From: Halobacillus yeomjeoni
Lineage (GTDB): Bacteria > Bacillota > Bacilli > Bacillales > Halobacillaceae
NCBI RefSeq assembly: GCF_020171525.1
Contig: NZ_JAIVAI010000002.1
Span: forward strand, 248,001-312,000
Reading direction: 5' to 3'
Length of the DNA: 64,000 nt
The position numbers and the translations under genes were made by a program. Below, one piece after another: positions 23,386 through 32,580 of this stretch (its first letter is position 1; each line of letters begins with the position of its first letter). The notes under the pieces were generated by a model. That model did no database searches and had not been told where the DNA came from. It saw only the letters and a list, made by a program, of their open reading frames with translations.

Positions 23386-23670
23386 GTGAGTCCCCTTATT
23401 CTTCCTCAAATAATGCTCACCATACATACGAAAGGAGCTGGAACCATTATCAATTTAACATCTTATGAATTTCTATTGGGTGGAGTATACGAATCGATGC
23501 ACACGGGTGGTATGAATATTACCGGGCAACTAGTCACAATCCTGTTGGTTTTTGGTCTCCCTATAATGATTATCACCGCTATCAGTCTCGGTTTGAGTCA
23601 AAACCGGAGAATCAAAGAGTTGAATAAGAAAGTAGATAGACTGGCTGCTGAGATACATAAAGAAGATTGA
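23386..23670 (+). CDS. Small membrane protein, start uncertain
   Basis: The frame from GTG 23386 gives 94 aa, but neither that GTG nor the in-frame ATG at 23413 has a ribosome binding site. A perfect AAAGGAG lies further in, about 8 bases before an in-frame ATT (about 23446), giving a protein beginning IINLTSYEFLLGG. The core is one transmembrane helix (ITGQLVTILLVFGLPIMIITAISLGL) followed by a charged coiled-coil-like tail (RRIKELNKKVDRLAAEI). Role unknown. Confidence 0.5.
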   Translation: MSPLILPQIMLTIHTKGAGTIINLTSYEFLLGGVYESMHTGGMNITGQLVTILLVFGLPIMIITAISLGLSQNRRIKELNKKVDRLAAEIHKED

Positions 23671-23766
23671 ATTCCATAAATGAAATTACCTATCCCATTG
23701 TGGTGCAGCATTAGGGACAGGCAATTAAAACTCCATTTTTAATTAACTTTCATCCAGAACAAGTTA

Positions 23767-24090
23767 TTAATTTTGGCTGAGGGATTTATAACGTCTTATT
23801 ATTTTCAATAGTAAGTACATGAGCGATAGCATCGACAGGTAAAACATAAAATTCAAAGTCATTGCGACTTCATCAATGCTTCTAACCTTCCTTAATTCCA
23901 ACCCGAAAAAGGCGGGCAGTGGAGGTTCTCTCATAGATTCAGCCTGTTTTATGTATGGAAATGGATAACCTAAGGTCAGTCCCTCTACTTCTATCCTTTC
24001 TTGTTGGGTTTCTATTAACCTTCCATCAAATGCAGCGGATAGAAAAGTGAAAACTCCAGCTAGCAATATTGCTATTATAATTTTTTTCAT
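23767..24090 (-). CDS. Small membrane protein, 107 aa
   Basis: ATG 24090 behind AAAGGAG is preferred over an upstream in-frame ATG inside a hairpin. N-terminal hydrophobic segment (MKKIIIAILLAGVFTFLSAA), an external loop with several prolines (YPFPYIKQ, REPPLPAFFG), and a C-terminal transmembrane segment (LNFMFYLSMLSLMYLLLKII) with a basic tail. Not recognised. Confidence 0.55.
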   Translation of the reverse strand: MKKIIIAILLAGVFTFLSAAFDGRLIETQQERIEVEGLTLGYPFPYIKQAESMREPPLPAFFGLELRKVRSIDEVAMTLNFMFYLSMLSLMYLLLKIIRRYKSLSQN

Positions 24091-24124
24091 TATGGACTCC
24101 TTTGTGTATAAGTGCAATAAACAA

Positions 24125-24178
24125 TATAATACCTGACCCCCAAGGTGTAAAGGATCTACACAAATGAGGATCAGGCAC
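24125..24178 (-). terminator. Hairpin after the metallopeptidase gene
   Basis: On the minus strand GTGCCTGATCC pairs with GGGGTCAGGTAT around an inner TGTGTAGATCCTTTACAC fold. It lies just past the stop of the peptidase gene. One of three CCTGACC/GGTCAGG hairpins in the window. Confidence 0.55.
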
Positions 24179-24196
24179 ATAAACCTCTTATGAAAT

Positions 24197-25552
24197 TTAA
24201 CTCGCAGGTGTTCTTCTTCTAGGCCTCCGCACCTCTCTCAAAACTCCCCGTAAGGACCTCGCTTCCTCAAAAACGCCCATCATGACATTCACCGTTTCAT
24301 AACAAGCATCCACATCCAACTGCTCATCATCCGTATGCTCCCATTGATACCCGACAGATAAATTGACCGTCTGAATACCGTGGGAGGCCCAGATTCTTGC
24401 ATCACTGCTGCCGCCATTCGTACAACGCCATTCCCCGTGGCTGTACTTCCTTCCGATATCCTCCACCCATTCACCGAATGCCAGGTGGCAGAAAGGTTCG
24501 TATCCTCCACAGGAAGTCACAATATCTCCGCCGCCCCTGCGATCGAGGACAAAGGCTGCATCGATTCCCCACAAAAAGGTTTCATCCACGTTTCTCGCAC
24601 CTATAAGCCCCACTTCTTCTTGCACAGAACAGATGACGATGACTGTTCCACCGAAACTTGAAGTGGTCAACCTCCGCAGGGTTTCCACTAAAACCGTAAG
24701 ACCTGCACGGTCGTCAGCTCCAAGAATTCCTTCACTCGAGCTCCATGTAGACCCATGTTTCACAATCGTCCGGCCCTCACAAAAGTCTTCTGCGGTATCC
24801 AAGTGTGCATTCAGCAATATCGTCGGTCCGTTGCCGTGTTTGAATACTTTTCTTCCTAATAGGTTGCCGTAGGAATCCGTCGTCAGCTGGTCTACCCATG
24901 GAGTCAGTTCCTTTTTCACAAAATCACGAATTTGGTCTTCTTCACCACTCACACCTGGGATACTAAGAAAACCTTCCAGGCGCAGCTGAAACAGCTTCCT
25001 TCTTATGGAGTCATCACTTTTGGAAAGCTCTTCTGCAGTAAAACCATGAAGAATTTCACATAAATCCAGCAAACGCGTACGATTCGCATGTATGATGATT
25101 CCACTGTACCGGCGATCGACTTTCACATTGCCTATTAATTGGATGATCCGCTGCGCTTTTCTTACATCACTATCATTTTCAAAACCGATATGTGGTCTGC
25201 CTGTATCATGGCCGTCACAACTATGGGATGTTTTTAATCCAATCCGATTAAACTGTCTGACCAAACCGCTGATGTACATATCAAAGTTTCGAACCAGCAA
25301 GATAGTACCGATAAAACCAATCCGTCCGCGTCCTCTAAAATCCAAAACCGACAACCACTTCTCTTCTGTCACAGGCTCATCAAAAAGGACTAACTCGGAC
25401 TCTACATAAGAATAGTCAACCTCAAGTTCACCTAAAGCTTCCAATAAAAACTCCATATTCTCTTTTGACTCTTCGTCACAACGAAAATGCCCTTCTTGTA
25501 CTTCCGTAAGTAAAAATCCCTGTCTGATGAATAATTGGTTCCAGCTTTTCAT
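24197..25552 (-). CDS. M20/M42-type metallopeptidase with an uncharacterised N-terminal domain
   Basis: 451 aa. Residues about 195-440 form a co-catalytic zinc aminopeptidase/deacylase domain: NAHLDTA (metal His and catalytic Asp), GILGADDRAGLTVLVE (bridging Asp), VQEEVGLIGAR (catalytic Glu-Glu) and a late His (YQWEHTDDE). Residues 1-190 are an extra module with an unusual polar block TSHSCDGHDTGRPHIGFEN and RRYSGIIIHANRTRLLDLCEIL. I do not recognise that module, and it may bind metal (Cys/His). ATG close behind AAAGGGAGATGATGATCG. It lies at the edge of the defence island but looks chromosomal in base composition. Confidence 0.75.
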   Translation of the reverse strand: MKSWNQLFIRQGFLLTEVQEGHFRCDEESKENMEFLLEALGELEVDYSYVESELVLFDEPVTEEKWLSVLDFRGRGRIGFIGTILLVRNFDMYISGLVRQFNRIGLKTSHSCDGHDTGRPHIGFENDSDVRKAQRIIQLIGNVKVDRRYSGIIIHANRTRLLDLCEILHGFTAEELSKSDDSIRRKLFQLRLEGFLSIPGVSGEEDQIRDFVKKELTPWVDQLTTDSYGNLLGRKVFKHGNGPTILLNAHLDTAEDFCEGRTIVKHGSTWSSSEGILGADDRAGLTVLVETLRRLTTSSFGGTVIVICSVQEEVGLIGARNVDETFLWGIDAAFVLDRRGGGDIVTSCGGYEPFCHLAFGEWVEDIGRKYSHGEWRCTNGGSSDARIWASHGIQTVNLSVGYQWEHTDDEQLDVDACYETVNVMMGVFEEARSLRGVLREVRRPRRRTPAS

Positions 25553-25612
25553 CGATCATCATCTCCCTTTTGGTTATACCCCAATTATACGGAGGGAGCG
25601 ATGACACCCCTG

Positions 25613-26632
25613 TCATTCGGCTAAGTAGTCGAGCGCAACACCATCATCATGACGATACATGATGATGTATCCAGGCAGCGGATCAATGGAATATCCTTGA
25701 TCGGTATGAACGATATGATTGGAAAAACCCAACGGATCCACTCTGGCACGTAAACGCCGGATAACCTGCGATAAAGTATTATTGGCCACTGGATTGATCT
25801 TATTTTGAAGACGACTCAATTCAATACGATCCAAAGGCTTATCACTGGACTTCAAAACCAGATATCTCAAAATATCCGCATCTGAATGAGAAAGATCGAC
25901 ACTATGGTCAGCAAACAACGCTTCTACCATCCGATCGCCGAAATAAAGGTAAAACGTATTTGAATCAGGATTATCAATCAGCGCCTCACACGCTTCTTTC
26001 GAGCAATAACTCACTTCTTCGTTCGTCCTTTTTACAAAAGCATGATTCGCTAAGTACGCATCACTATCCAATAAGCGTTCATATAACCCGGACATATCAC
26101 CTGAATCAAGTGGATCATAGCGATCCTTCATATTCAGACGCCCCATTTTTTCATGGGTTTCATATACAAGGTGAAGCTCACTGTTTATCGCATATAAATG
26201 AGCATAATAAAGCTGGCGTTCATCAAGCATATAACTTTTTTGCGACCTTTCCTGAAGGGTAATCGCCTGATGAAAACACCTCGAAGCATTGAGGTATTCG
26301 TGCTTACGGTATTGTAAAAACCCAAGCCGGTAATGCGCGATGGGAAGACGGGAATTCAATTCCAACGCCTTCTCCAACGATGAGAATGCATCGTTGTTGT
26401 TTTTTTCTTTCTTCATTTTCATGTAGGATCCATACCGCACCAGATAGTCAACGAGCTTTTCTTTAACGTAAGCCATGCTTTCTGTGTCTCTTTCTCTTCT
26501 AAACCTTCTCAGCATTTCTTCGTAAACAGTAATTAAAGGGTAATACCCTGAGTTGTCGCCTTCTTCTATTCTTTGAAAGGTCTCTTCTTCTTTGTCGTAC
26601 AGTTCATCCATGGATAGGTGTTTGAGTTGCAT
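25613..26632 (-). CDS. TPR plus C-terminal winged-helix protein, third gene of the EVE-McrB unit
   Basis: 339 aa. The middle third contains tetratricopeptide-like helices (AFSSLEKALELNSRLPIAHYRLGFLQYRKHEYLNASRCFHQAI). The C-terminal ~90 residues look like an OmpR-type winged helix (LSHSDADILRYLVLKSSDKPLDRIELSRLQNKI, NNTLSQVIRRLRARVDP, VHTDQGYSI). This is the reverse of the usual order in SARP/BTAD regulators. RBS AAGGAGACTG. It starts 63 bp after the DUF2357 nuclease gene with no terminator between. Likely a transcriptional or assembly regulator of the restriction unit (inference). Confidence 0.65.
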   Translation of the reverse strand: MQLKHLSMDELYDKEEETFQRIEEGDNSGYYPLITVYEEMLRRFRRERDTESMAYVKEKLVDYLVRYGSYMKMKKEKNNNDAFSSLEKALELNSRLPIAHYRLGFLQYRKHEYLNASRCFHQAITLQERSQKSYMLDERQLYYAHLYAINSELHLVYETHEKMGRLNMKDRYDPLDSGDMSGLYERLLDSDAYLANHAFVKRTNEEVSYCSKEACEALIDNPDSNTFYLYFGDRMVEALFADHSVDLSHSDADILRYLVLKSSDKPLDRIELSRLQNKINPVANNTLSQVIRRLRARVDPLGFSNHIVHTDQGYSIDPLPGYIIMYRHDDGVALDYLAE

Positions 26633-26695
26633 TCAGTCTCCTTCTTTCGGTTGAGTTTCACATTACTTAATCACATTTATAGTAAATCTCTTCCA

Positions 26696-29185
26696 TCAAC
26701 TCATTACTTTCTGAATCCTCTTATACACTTTCACAGAATTACGAGTAAACTCAGTCAAAGGCTCCGCTCTTTCTTCACCATCGTTACTCTTAATAATGAT
26801 CTGATCCCTTGACTTATCAAGAGAAACCTTATGATTCCCTACAACAAATGAAGTAACACCTGTGGATCTATCAAGATACATACTATCCAACTCTGTCCGT
26901 ACATCTCTTGTGTACCTTCTTAACAATCTCCATAGTTTTACTTCTTCTTTAGACTTCATAAATAGCTCAGGTAAATCCTTGGCTTGTTTTAAAATACTTA
27001 AAGTTGTCATCGTATAAACTTTTACGCCATAACCTACTGGGTTAATCGTTTCATCTAAAGTTCTCCATTTATCTACACTTAACTTTACATACAAGTCATT
27101 CGATGCGCTTGGAATCTCGGAGATATTTGACCTTTCCACTATTTCTGCATTACTGATCTTCCCATAATAAGTAATCCCGTTAGGTTCTCCCAGCTCTTTT
27201 GACTCAGGCTGAGAAATATAAAGAGCTACATACTTTGCTTCTTGCCAACCTTTAGAGAGCTGTTTTATAGGGATGTGATAAAATCTATGGCTCTTATGCA
27301 CTCTTAAATGCGCTGAATCTTTTACAACTCCTACCAACACCTTTTCCTCTAAAGAAGATTCCCAATGATCGATCGTACCCTTAGGAAGAATTCCATGCTG
27401 CTGTAAATCCTCTGGACTACTTTCCACTAAATGATCAATAAACTGTTCGACCATTATTGTCGTATTAGGAAGAAACGGGAATCCTCCAATGTTGACTTCA
27501 TCAATGCTTTTATAAAATGGATGATTATCATAATTCTCCTCATCCATCCATGGAAATAACACATATGCGCCAAATGCATGACGTTCATATGGACCCTGAT
27601 GCTTATACACCCAGGCATCTCGGTATCGGTGCATCGTATTAATATCATCTTCCATTGGTCCCGGAGAGGCAGTTTTATCCTGATTGAAGTCTATGCGATA
27701 CTTCGCATCAAAAATATAGTGATACTCATAGGATGTATCTTTCTTTTCGATTGAGAGCATAATGTCAGGCTTTTGCCGAACAGTTGGTGGATCTTGATGT
27801 CTTTCTTGAAAGCTAAGAGTAATTTGCTCATCTGTTTTTGGGTGTATAAAGCTTCTCTTCGCTGTTTTACTTTGGTCAAGGTCTACAAACAATCCGCTTT
27901 TCTTCACTTTAATGATATCTTGTTCAACTGGAATATACTTCTTATGTAAGATTTGGCCCATCTTCAAATACGTCCAATATTCATATAAGGTCGCCACATC
28001 TTTCACAGACATTTTGAAAATTTCACCTTGTAAAGATAAACCTTGAGATAGGATGAGATAGATCATATACGCATCTCGATACCCTTGTTTCATTTGCATC
28101 ACTAAACTCAGCACAGATCGATCTAAATCACTAATCTGCCTCCAAAATCTCCGCCTTATTAAACCATTTAATTGGACTTCCATCTGCTCCAGTTTGTGGT
28201 ACACAGTCTGGTCAGCGTTCGGGTTATTTTTTTGATAAAACCTCAAGTTTTCCATTAATCCGTTTATTTTTCCTACTAAACGTTGGATCATAAATTTCAC
28301 AAAACGATTCTCTAATGTATCGTAAGAAAGACGCTTTTTAGCATTTAAGCCTTGCGCAGGCATAAGCTTTTTATCTCCTATAGAAGTTCCATTAGGAGTC
28401 TCTTTAAATAAGTGGGGACGCTTTCTTAAATAACGACGCGAAACATTATCCATACGTTTAATTTGATCTGCACGCACTTGTTGATACTCTGTTATCAGTT
28501 CATGATGAGGCTGACGTTCTATCCTTCGAACAGCTTGAATAAATCGCTCAAAATAATGTGTAAGTAAGCGATAAAACTCCACAGGAGAAGGAGCTTTGGA
28601 AGATATTTTTGAAGCCCCTATAAAGGTCTTTTTCATAAAATGAAAAGCAAGATTATAAATTTCTTCACTTACTTCATCAAGCAATTTTTGATAATCCTCT
28701 TTATAATCAAGCTTCGTCGGGAAGAGTTCTATCGTTATTTGTGCGAGCGAATGCTGGTCATCTTTAATTTCAAACTCCGTAAAACCAACCTCATTCATAA
28801 ACTGTAACTGCCCCATCAAGAAGTTAATGTCTCCAACGGTTTCTAAGCTCACGGCATCTCGAACCGAGGGGTGTTCATGATGAAAGGAAAGCTCTTTATC
28901 TTTTTTTGAGATGACCACGATCTGGTACACTTCATTCTCAAAAAAGACAGGCGGAAAGTCCTCATTTTCTAAATTGACTAACCGGTCATAAAAGGGATGA
29001 TAGACTTGAACACTTTCTTCATCAATTCCTTTGAGTTTTAACTGCATGAACTGTTCGGTTAACTTTGATTTATTTTGAAACTCTTTTAAACTCTCAAACC
29101 GATGATTAAACGGTCGCCCCTTAATATGAAGAGAAAATTCTTCATGCTCAACCACTAATAACTTAATCTCACTTGGACGAGCCAC
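26696..29185 (-). CDS. DUF2357 PD-(D/E)XK nuclease, McrC-like partner of the EVE-McrB protein
   Basis: 829 aa. The N-terminal half matches the DUF2357 family (long helical region with SPVEFYRLLTHYFERFIQAVRRIE). About residue 472 a restriction-type nuclease core appears: KPDIMLSI, then YIFDAKYR (Asp-Ala-Lys), i.e. PD-x(~18)-DxK. After it comes a beta-rich region of about 250 residues. GTG start 7 bases behind AGGAGG; 19 bp after the AAA+ gene. It should be the DNA-cleaving subunit recruited by the motor, with modified DNA as target (inference from McrBC logic). Confidence 0.8.
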   Translation of the reverse strand: MARPSEIKLLVVEHEEFSLHIKGRPFNHRFESLKEFQNKSKLTEQFMQLKLKGIDEESVQVYHPFYDRLVNLENEDFPPVFFENEVYQIVVISKKDKELSFHHEHPSVRDAVSLETVGDINFLMGQLQFMNEVGFTEFEIKDDQHSLAQITIELFPTKLDYKEDYQKLLDEVSEEIYNLAFHFMKKTFIGASKISSKAPSPVEFYRLLTHYFERFIQAVRRIERQPHHELITEYQQVRADQIKRMDNVSRRYLRKRPHLFKETPNGTSIGDKKLMPAQGLNAKKRLSYDTLENRFVKFMIQRLVGKINGLMENLRFYQKNNPNADQTVYHKLEQMEVQLNGLIRRRFWRQISDLDRSVLSLVMQMKQGYRDAYMIYLILSQGLSLQGEIFKMSVKDVATLYEYWTYLKMGQILHKKYIPVEQDIIKVKKSGLFVDLDQSKTAKRSFIHPKTDEQITLSFQERHQDPPTVRQKPDIMLSIEKKDTSYEYHYIFDAKYRIDFNQDKTASPGPMEDDINTMHRYRDAWVYKHQGPYERHAFGAYVLFPWMDEENYDNHPFYKSIDEVNIGGFPFLPNTTIMVEQFIDHLVESSPEDLQQHGILPKGTIDHWESSLEEKVLVGVVKDSAHLRVHKSHRFYHIPIKQLSKGWQEAKYVALYISQPESKELGEPNGITYYGKISNAEIVERSNISEIPSASNDLYVKLSVDKWRTLDETINPVGYGVKVYTMTTLSILKQAKDLPELFMKSKEEVKLWRLLRRYTRDVRTELDSMYLDRSTGVTSFVVGNHKVSLDKSRDQIIIKSNDGEERAEPLTEFTRNSVKVYKRIQKVMS

Positions 29186-29204
29186 ATTTCCGCCTCCTCT
29201 CCGA

Positions 29205-31553
29205 TCACCCTAACCAGAATGATGTGAATCCATTTCGCTCTTGATTGTGATACATCGTTGCCAACTTTTGAGCCGATTTAGGGTAATGTGCTTCTGCAAT
29301 GGCACGAGGTCCATTTTGGATACTCTGCCCAGAACAAAACTCAAACAACCTTTCAATAATTTCAGCAGCCTGAATGTCACTTCCATTTAATTTAGGTAAT
29401 ACCTTCTGAAGTAATTGGCGATCAAACGCTTCATTCGGCTCCATAAGTTGACTCTCGTTGTTGTAAATCATAAAAAAACAAATCTCATCTCGAATGCGGT
29501 ATCCAAAATGGCTGTTGTTGCGACTTAATATTTCGTTTACATCCATAAGCAATTTAGTAGTGGACTTAATAATCTCATGATGATCATTAAACGCATCCTT
29601 CAAAGATAGAAATTGAGGCTTTAACAATTCATTACTCACTACCGCTTCAGGATTATCTTTCACCTCATAAAAGTTTGGAAAAGCATCTAGAGCTACATCG
29701 TTAAACTCCATAGTATTAGCGCGGTCCAATACTTTCGAACTGAACGGATGTGTCGTTTCATCCATATTAACTGTTCCTATAATATATACGTTCTCCGGTA
29801 TGATCACTCGATTTGGATAGCTTTCAGGTGTAGGAATTTCAGATGTTACTGTTCTACCATCTATTCTCTTCCGACTTTCCATCACACTTAATAAGTCACT
29901 AAAATAATACTCCACACGAGCTAAATTCATTTCATCTAATAAAATGAAATAAGGTTTGTCTAAATTTTGTTCCGCTTCCATCAGTACCTTTGTAAAAGGA
30001 CCTGGTTTAAACTCCCCTTTAATATCCTCAAAGCCAATTAGATCAGACCCATCGCTCCAATCTGGTCGTACTGGAATCAATGTAAAGCGCCCGTTTTCCT
30101 CCGTAGCACCAAGGCTTGCCGCAAATTTCTCTACAATTTTTGTTTTTCCTGTACCTGATATACCAGAGAGAATAACAAACGGTTTCGTCTTTAGTGATAA
30201 ATATAAGCTTTTCACTTCTTCTTCCTGATAATGCAGTCCTTCAGCTTGTATGTATTCATGGATATGCTGAACAAGTTTAGTATCTGAATCGAAGTGATCC
30301 ACTTGCGGCTCTACACTAGGTGGATCGATTGTTTCTTTTATAAACAGGGGCAAACGTTCATTAAATTTATTAGTAAAATCATGAATGAAGGATGGGGACA
30401 ACTCATAAAAATACCCTTGCTTCACGTTTCCATTCACATCAAAAGGCCCATCCTCTTTCTGTCGCCACTCCAGAGGAATATCGCTCTTGGCAATTCGCGG
30501 GATTAGTTCATGATAATTCACTTTGAGTAAATTCCCGTCCTTTTCCCAGCTATCAGTAGAAAAAGGATTAGGCTCTGTTTTAGCAGGTTCCACAACTTCA
30601 CAAAAGGAGTGAATCATTTGTTGGGAGTATGCCAATACCACATCTCCCGGATTAGCTTTCAAGAGGTCTGTGTGATGGGATAGTGGAGAGCCATTTTTGT
30701 TCGTTTTAGGAGCCCACAAATAACCTCCTTCTTTTTCCTCCTTCATTGTTTTCCCTTGATTGACCCACCAGAATTTAACTTTAGAATTCATATTAATGAC
30801 ATTCCAATCTTCATCAATAAGTTCAGCATATTTCAACCATTGAATTATAGTGTTTTTTCTAGAAACGGCTACTGAATTTTTAATTGTAGTACCATCTGTT
30901 GAACTTACCACTGTTAAAGAAATTATTTCTAATAGTATTTTGTTTTTTTCATCTAGAGTATACATACTCATGCTATCAAGCACTTTATATACCATAAATA
31001 CATATGGAACATTTATTATTTTTTCTTTTAGGGATTCTATGTTGAAGCTTTCTTCTATTAGCTTATCTTGATTATCTAGGTATCCAAGGATCCTCAGACT
31101 TTGTCTAGCTCGCATTTTTAAGCTTTTAATATTTTCTATTTCAAAAACTTTAGATATTTCACTTGCCTCATACTTACCTTCATAAAGATCATCCAATAAG
31201 CTTAATATTTGATGAATCGGGCTTCCAGGTAAAGCTAAAGTGTCAAATTTTTTTATGTATACGTCATTCTGCTTCTGATCTACAAATGGTAAATTAGCTA
31301 ACAAGGCTGCTAATAAACAATTATGTTCTAATTTTAAAAATTCATCAGATCCACTAGACCCCTTAAAGTTTAAAATTTGAAAGGATTTCGCTATCATCTC
31401 TTTTTTAATATATACATTATTTTGAGGGGGAGCTTCTCTAATTACCCAAAGGCCATTTTCATCATTTTTGATAATTTTGTTTTCCGTTTTATTTCTGAGT
31501 GTATAAAAAGAATCTTGTTGTTTTATATAATCATACATAAATTTAAAGATCAT
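29205..31553 (-). CDS. EVE-domain McrB-like AAA+ GTPase/ATPase
   Basis: 782 aa from ATG 31553 behind TAGGAGGGATAAC. Residues 1-250 are a helical region with a possible winged helix (RKNTIIQWLKYAELIDED). Residues about 260-400 look like an EVE/PUA-type modified-base reader (KFWWVNQGKTM, GYLWAPK, NPGDVVLAYS). The rest is an AAA_5/McrB motor: Walker A GISGTGKT (464-471), Walker B ILLDEMNLARVEYYFSD (from about 537), and sensor TVNMDETTHPFSSKVLDR. In the McrB family the reader recognises modified DNA and the motor translocates with its nuclease. Forms a unit with the DUF2357 nuclease downstream. Confidence 0.82.
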   Translation of the reverse strand: MIFKFMYDYIKQQDSFYTLRNKTENKIIKNDENGLWVIREAPPQNNVYIKKEMIAKSFQILNFKGSSGSDEFLKLEHNCLLAALLANLPFVDQKQNDVYIKKFDTLALPGSPIHQILSLLDDLYEGKYEASEISKVFEIENIKSLKMRARQSLRILGYLDNQDKLIEESFNIESLKEKIINVPYVFMVYKVLDSMSMYTLDEKNKILLEIISLTVVSSTDGTTIKNSVAVSRKNTIIQWLKYAELIDEDWNVINMNSKVKFWWVNQGKTMKEEKEGGYLWAPKTNKNGSPLSHHTDLLKANPGDVVLAYSQQMIHSFCEVVEPAKTEPNPFSTDSWEKDGNLLKVNYHELIPRIAKSDIPLEWRQKEDGPFDVNGNVKQGYFYELSPSFIHDFTNKFNERLPLFIKETIDPPSVEPQVDHFDSDTKLVQHIHEYIQAEGLHYQEEEVKSLYLSLKTKPFVILSGISGTGKTKIVEKFAASLGATEENGRFTLIPVRPDWSDGSDLIGFEDIKGEFKPGPFTKVLMEAEQNLDKPYFILLDEMNLARVEYYFSDLLSVMESRKRIDGRTVTSEIPTPESYPNRVIIPENVYIIGTVNMDETTHPFSSKVLDRANTMEFNDVALDAFPNFYEVKDNPEAVVSNELLKPQFLSLKDAFNDHHEIIKSTTKLLMDVNEILSRNNSHFGYRIRDEICFFMIYNNESQLMEPNEAFDRQLLQKVLPKLNGSDIQAAEIIERLFEFCSGQSIQNGPRAIAEAHYPKSAQKLATMYHNQERNGFTSFWLG

Positions 31554-31685
31554 GTTATCCCTCCTATACAAAAGTAAGTTAATGTTTTTAGTTTTATTAG
31601 TATAATATAAAAGTATTAATCAAGTGTGTTGGGTAATTAGAAAGTGAATATTGAAGTTTGTTAATAACTATTTATATGGTATATA

Positions 31686-31722
31686 AAATACCCAGTCCAT
31701 AATAGAAGGGCTGGGTATTTCT
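31686..31722 (-). terminator. Terminator after sspD
   Basis: On the minus strand AAATACCCAGCCC pairs with GGACTGGGTATTT, then TATAT. It separates the Ssp cluster from the EVE-McrB unit. The ~130 bp between it and the AAA+ start is very AT-rich and presumably holds that unit's promoter. Confidence 0.75.
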
Positions 31723-31753
31723 ATAAGTACCTTTTAACTATTTAAAAAGTCTG

Positions 31754-32566
31754 TTAAGAGAAACTACAAACACAAGGTATCGTATCATCTTGGATATCTA
31801 AATAATTGTCTACTCCCTCATTATCCATAATCTCTCTATATTCTTTCAACGTAAAGCGACTACCACTTCTTTTTAAAATAGAAACATCTTTATCAAAGTA
31901 TTTTCTGAAGCGTTCTTCCATTTCTTCTTGCTCTTTAAATCGTTCTGGCCACACTTTATAAAGACGAGCATAGTGACCTAAACCTCCACGCACGCATCTC
32001 CCTCCACAATTGGCATGGGAAAATCCTAAATCATACATGCGAGGTAATTTGATGTTCCATTCATTTTCAATAATACTTTTCACATCTATATCTTCTCTAT
32101 AAGTGTCTACCATAGGAAAGCGTGTTTCTACCGGCTCTAAAGGATAATGTTCATAGAAGTTTTGAAGATTTTCCATTCTATGCTTTTCATGTGGGCCTAT
32201 ACCGAAATATAAAATTGGTTCTAAATTTTCTTCATCCCTTAAGTCCTCTAAGAAAGTGAGTGTTTGATAAACTTTGAGTTCTTCTGAACATTTCGCTACT
32301 CTAGAATTGCCTAAAAATTCATAATCATAAAAGACTTCTTCAGGTGTGCGTCCATCAACCACTTCAGTAATTTCTACTCCAATATATTCAGATACTTCTT
32401 CCATAAATCTATAATTATCTTCGTCTTCCCATAAAGTATTAGTAAAGAAAAGCATTGAATTGTCTTTTCCATGCGCTTGGACCATTTTATATGCTACATA
32501 AGCACTGGACGCTCCCCCACTAAACATAGCTATATGAACTGGTTTGCGAGCTGTTTCAGATGCCAT
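31754..32566 (-). CDS. sspD: SspD-like PP-loop sulfur-transfer protein (PAPS reductase family)
   Basis: 270 aa, ATP-pyrophosphatase (PP-loop) enzyme with the SGGASSAY loop (residues 16-23). Cysteines Cys93, Cys187, Cys191 (NCGGRC) and Cys265/Cys267 (PCVCSFS) could hold an Fe-S cluster, as known for DndC. It is much shorter than DndC (about 500 aa), fitting SspD of the single-stranded phosphorothioation system. By analogy it activates the DNA backbone phosphate and inserts sulfur. RBS AAGGAGG; 14 bp after the ATPase gene. Last gene of the cluster, followed by a terminator. Confidence 0.8.
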   Translation of the reverse strand: MASETARKPVHIAMFSGGASSAYVAYKMVQAHGKDNSMLFFTNTLWEDEDNYRFMEEVSEYIGVEITEVVDGRTPEEVFYDYEFLGNSRVAKCSEELKVYQTLTFLEDLRDEENLEPILYFGIGPHEKHRMENLQNFYEHYPLEPVETRFPMVDTYREDIDVKSIIENEWNIKLPRMYDLGFSHANCGGRCVRGGLGHYARLYKVWPERFKEQEEMEERFRKYFDKDVSILKRSGSRFTLKEYREIMDNEGVDNYLDIQDDTIPCVCSFS

Positions 32567-32580
32567 AGTGTGCCTCCTTT

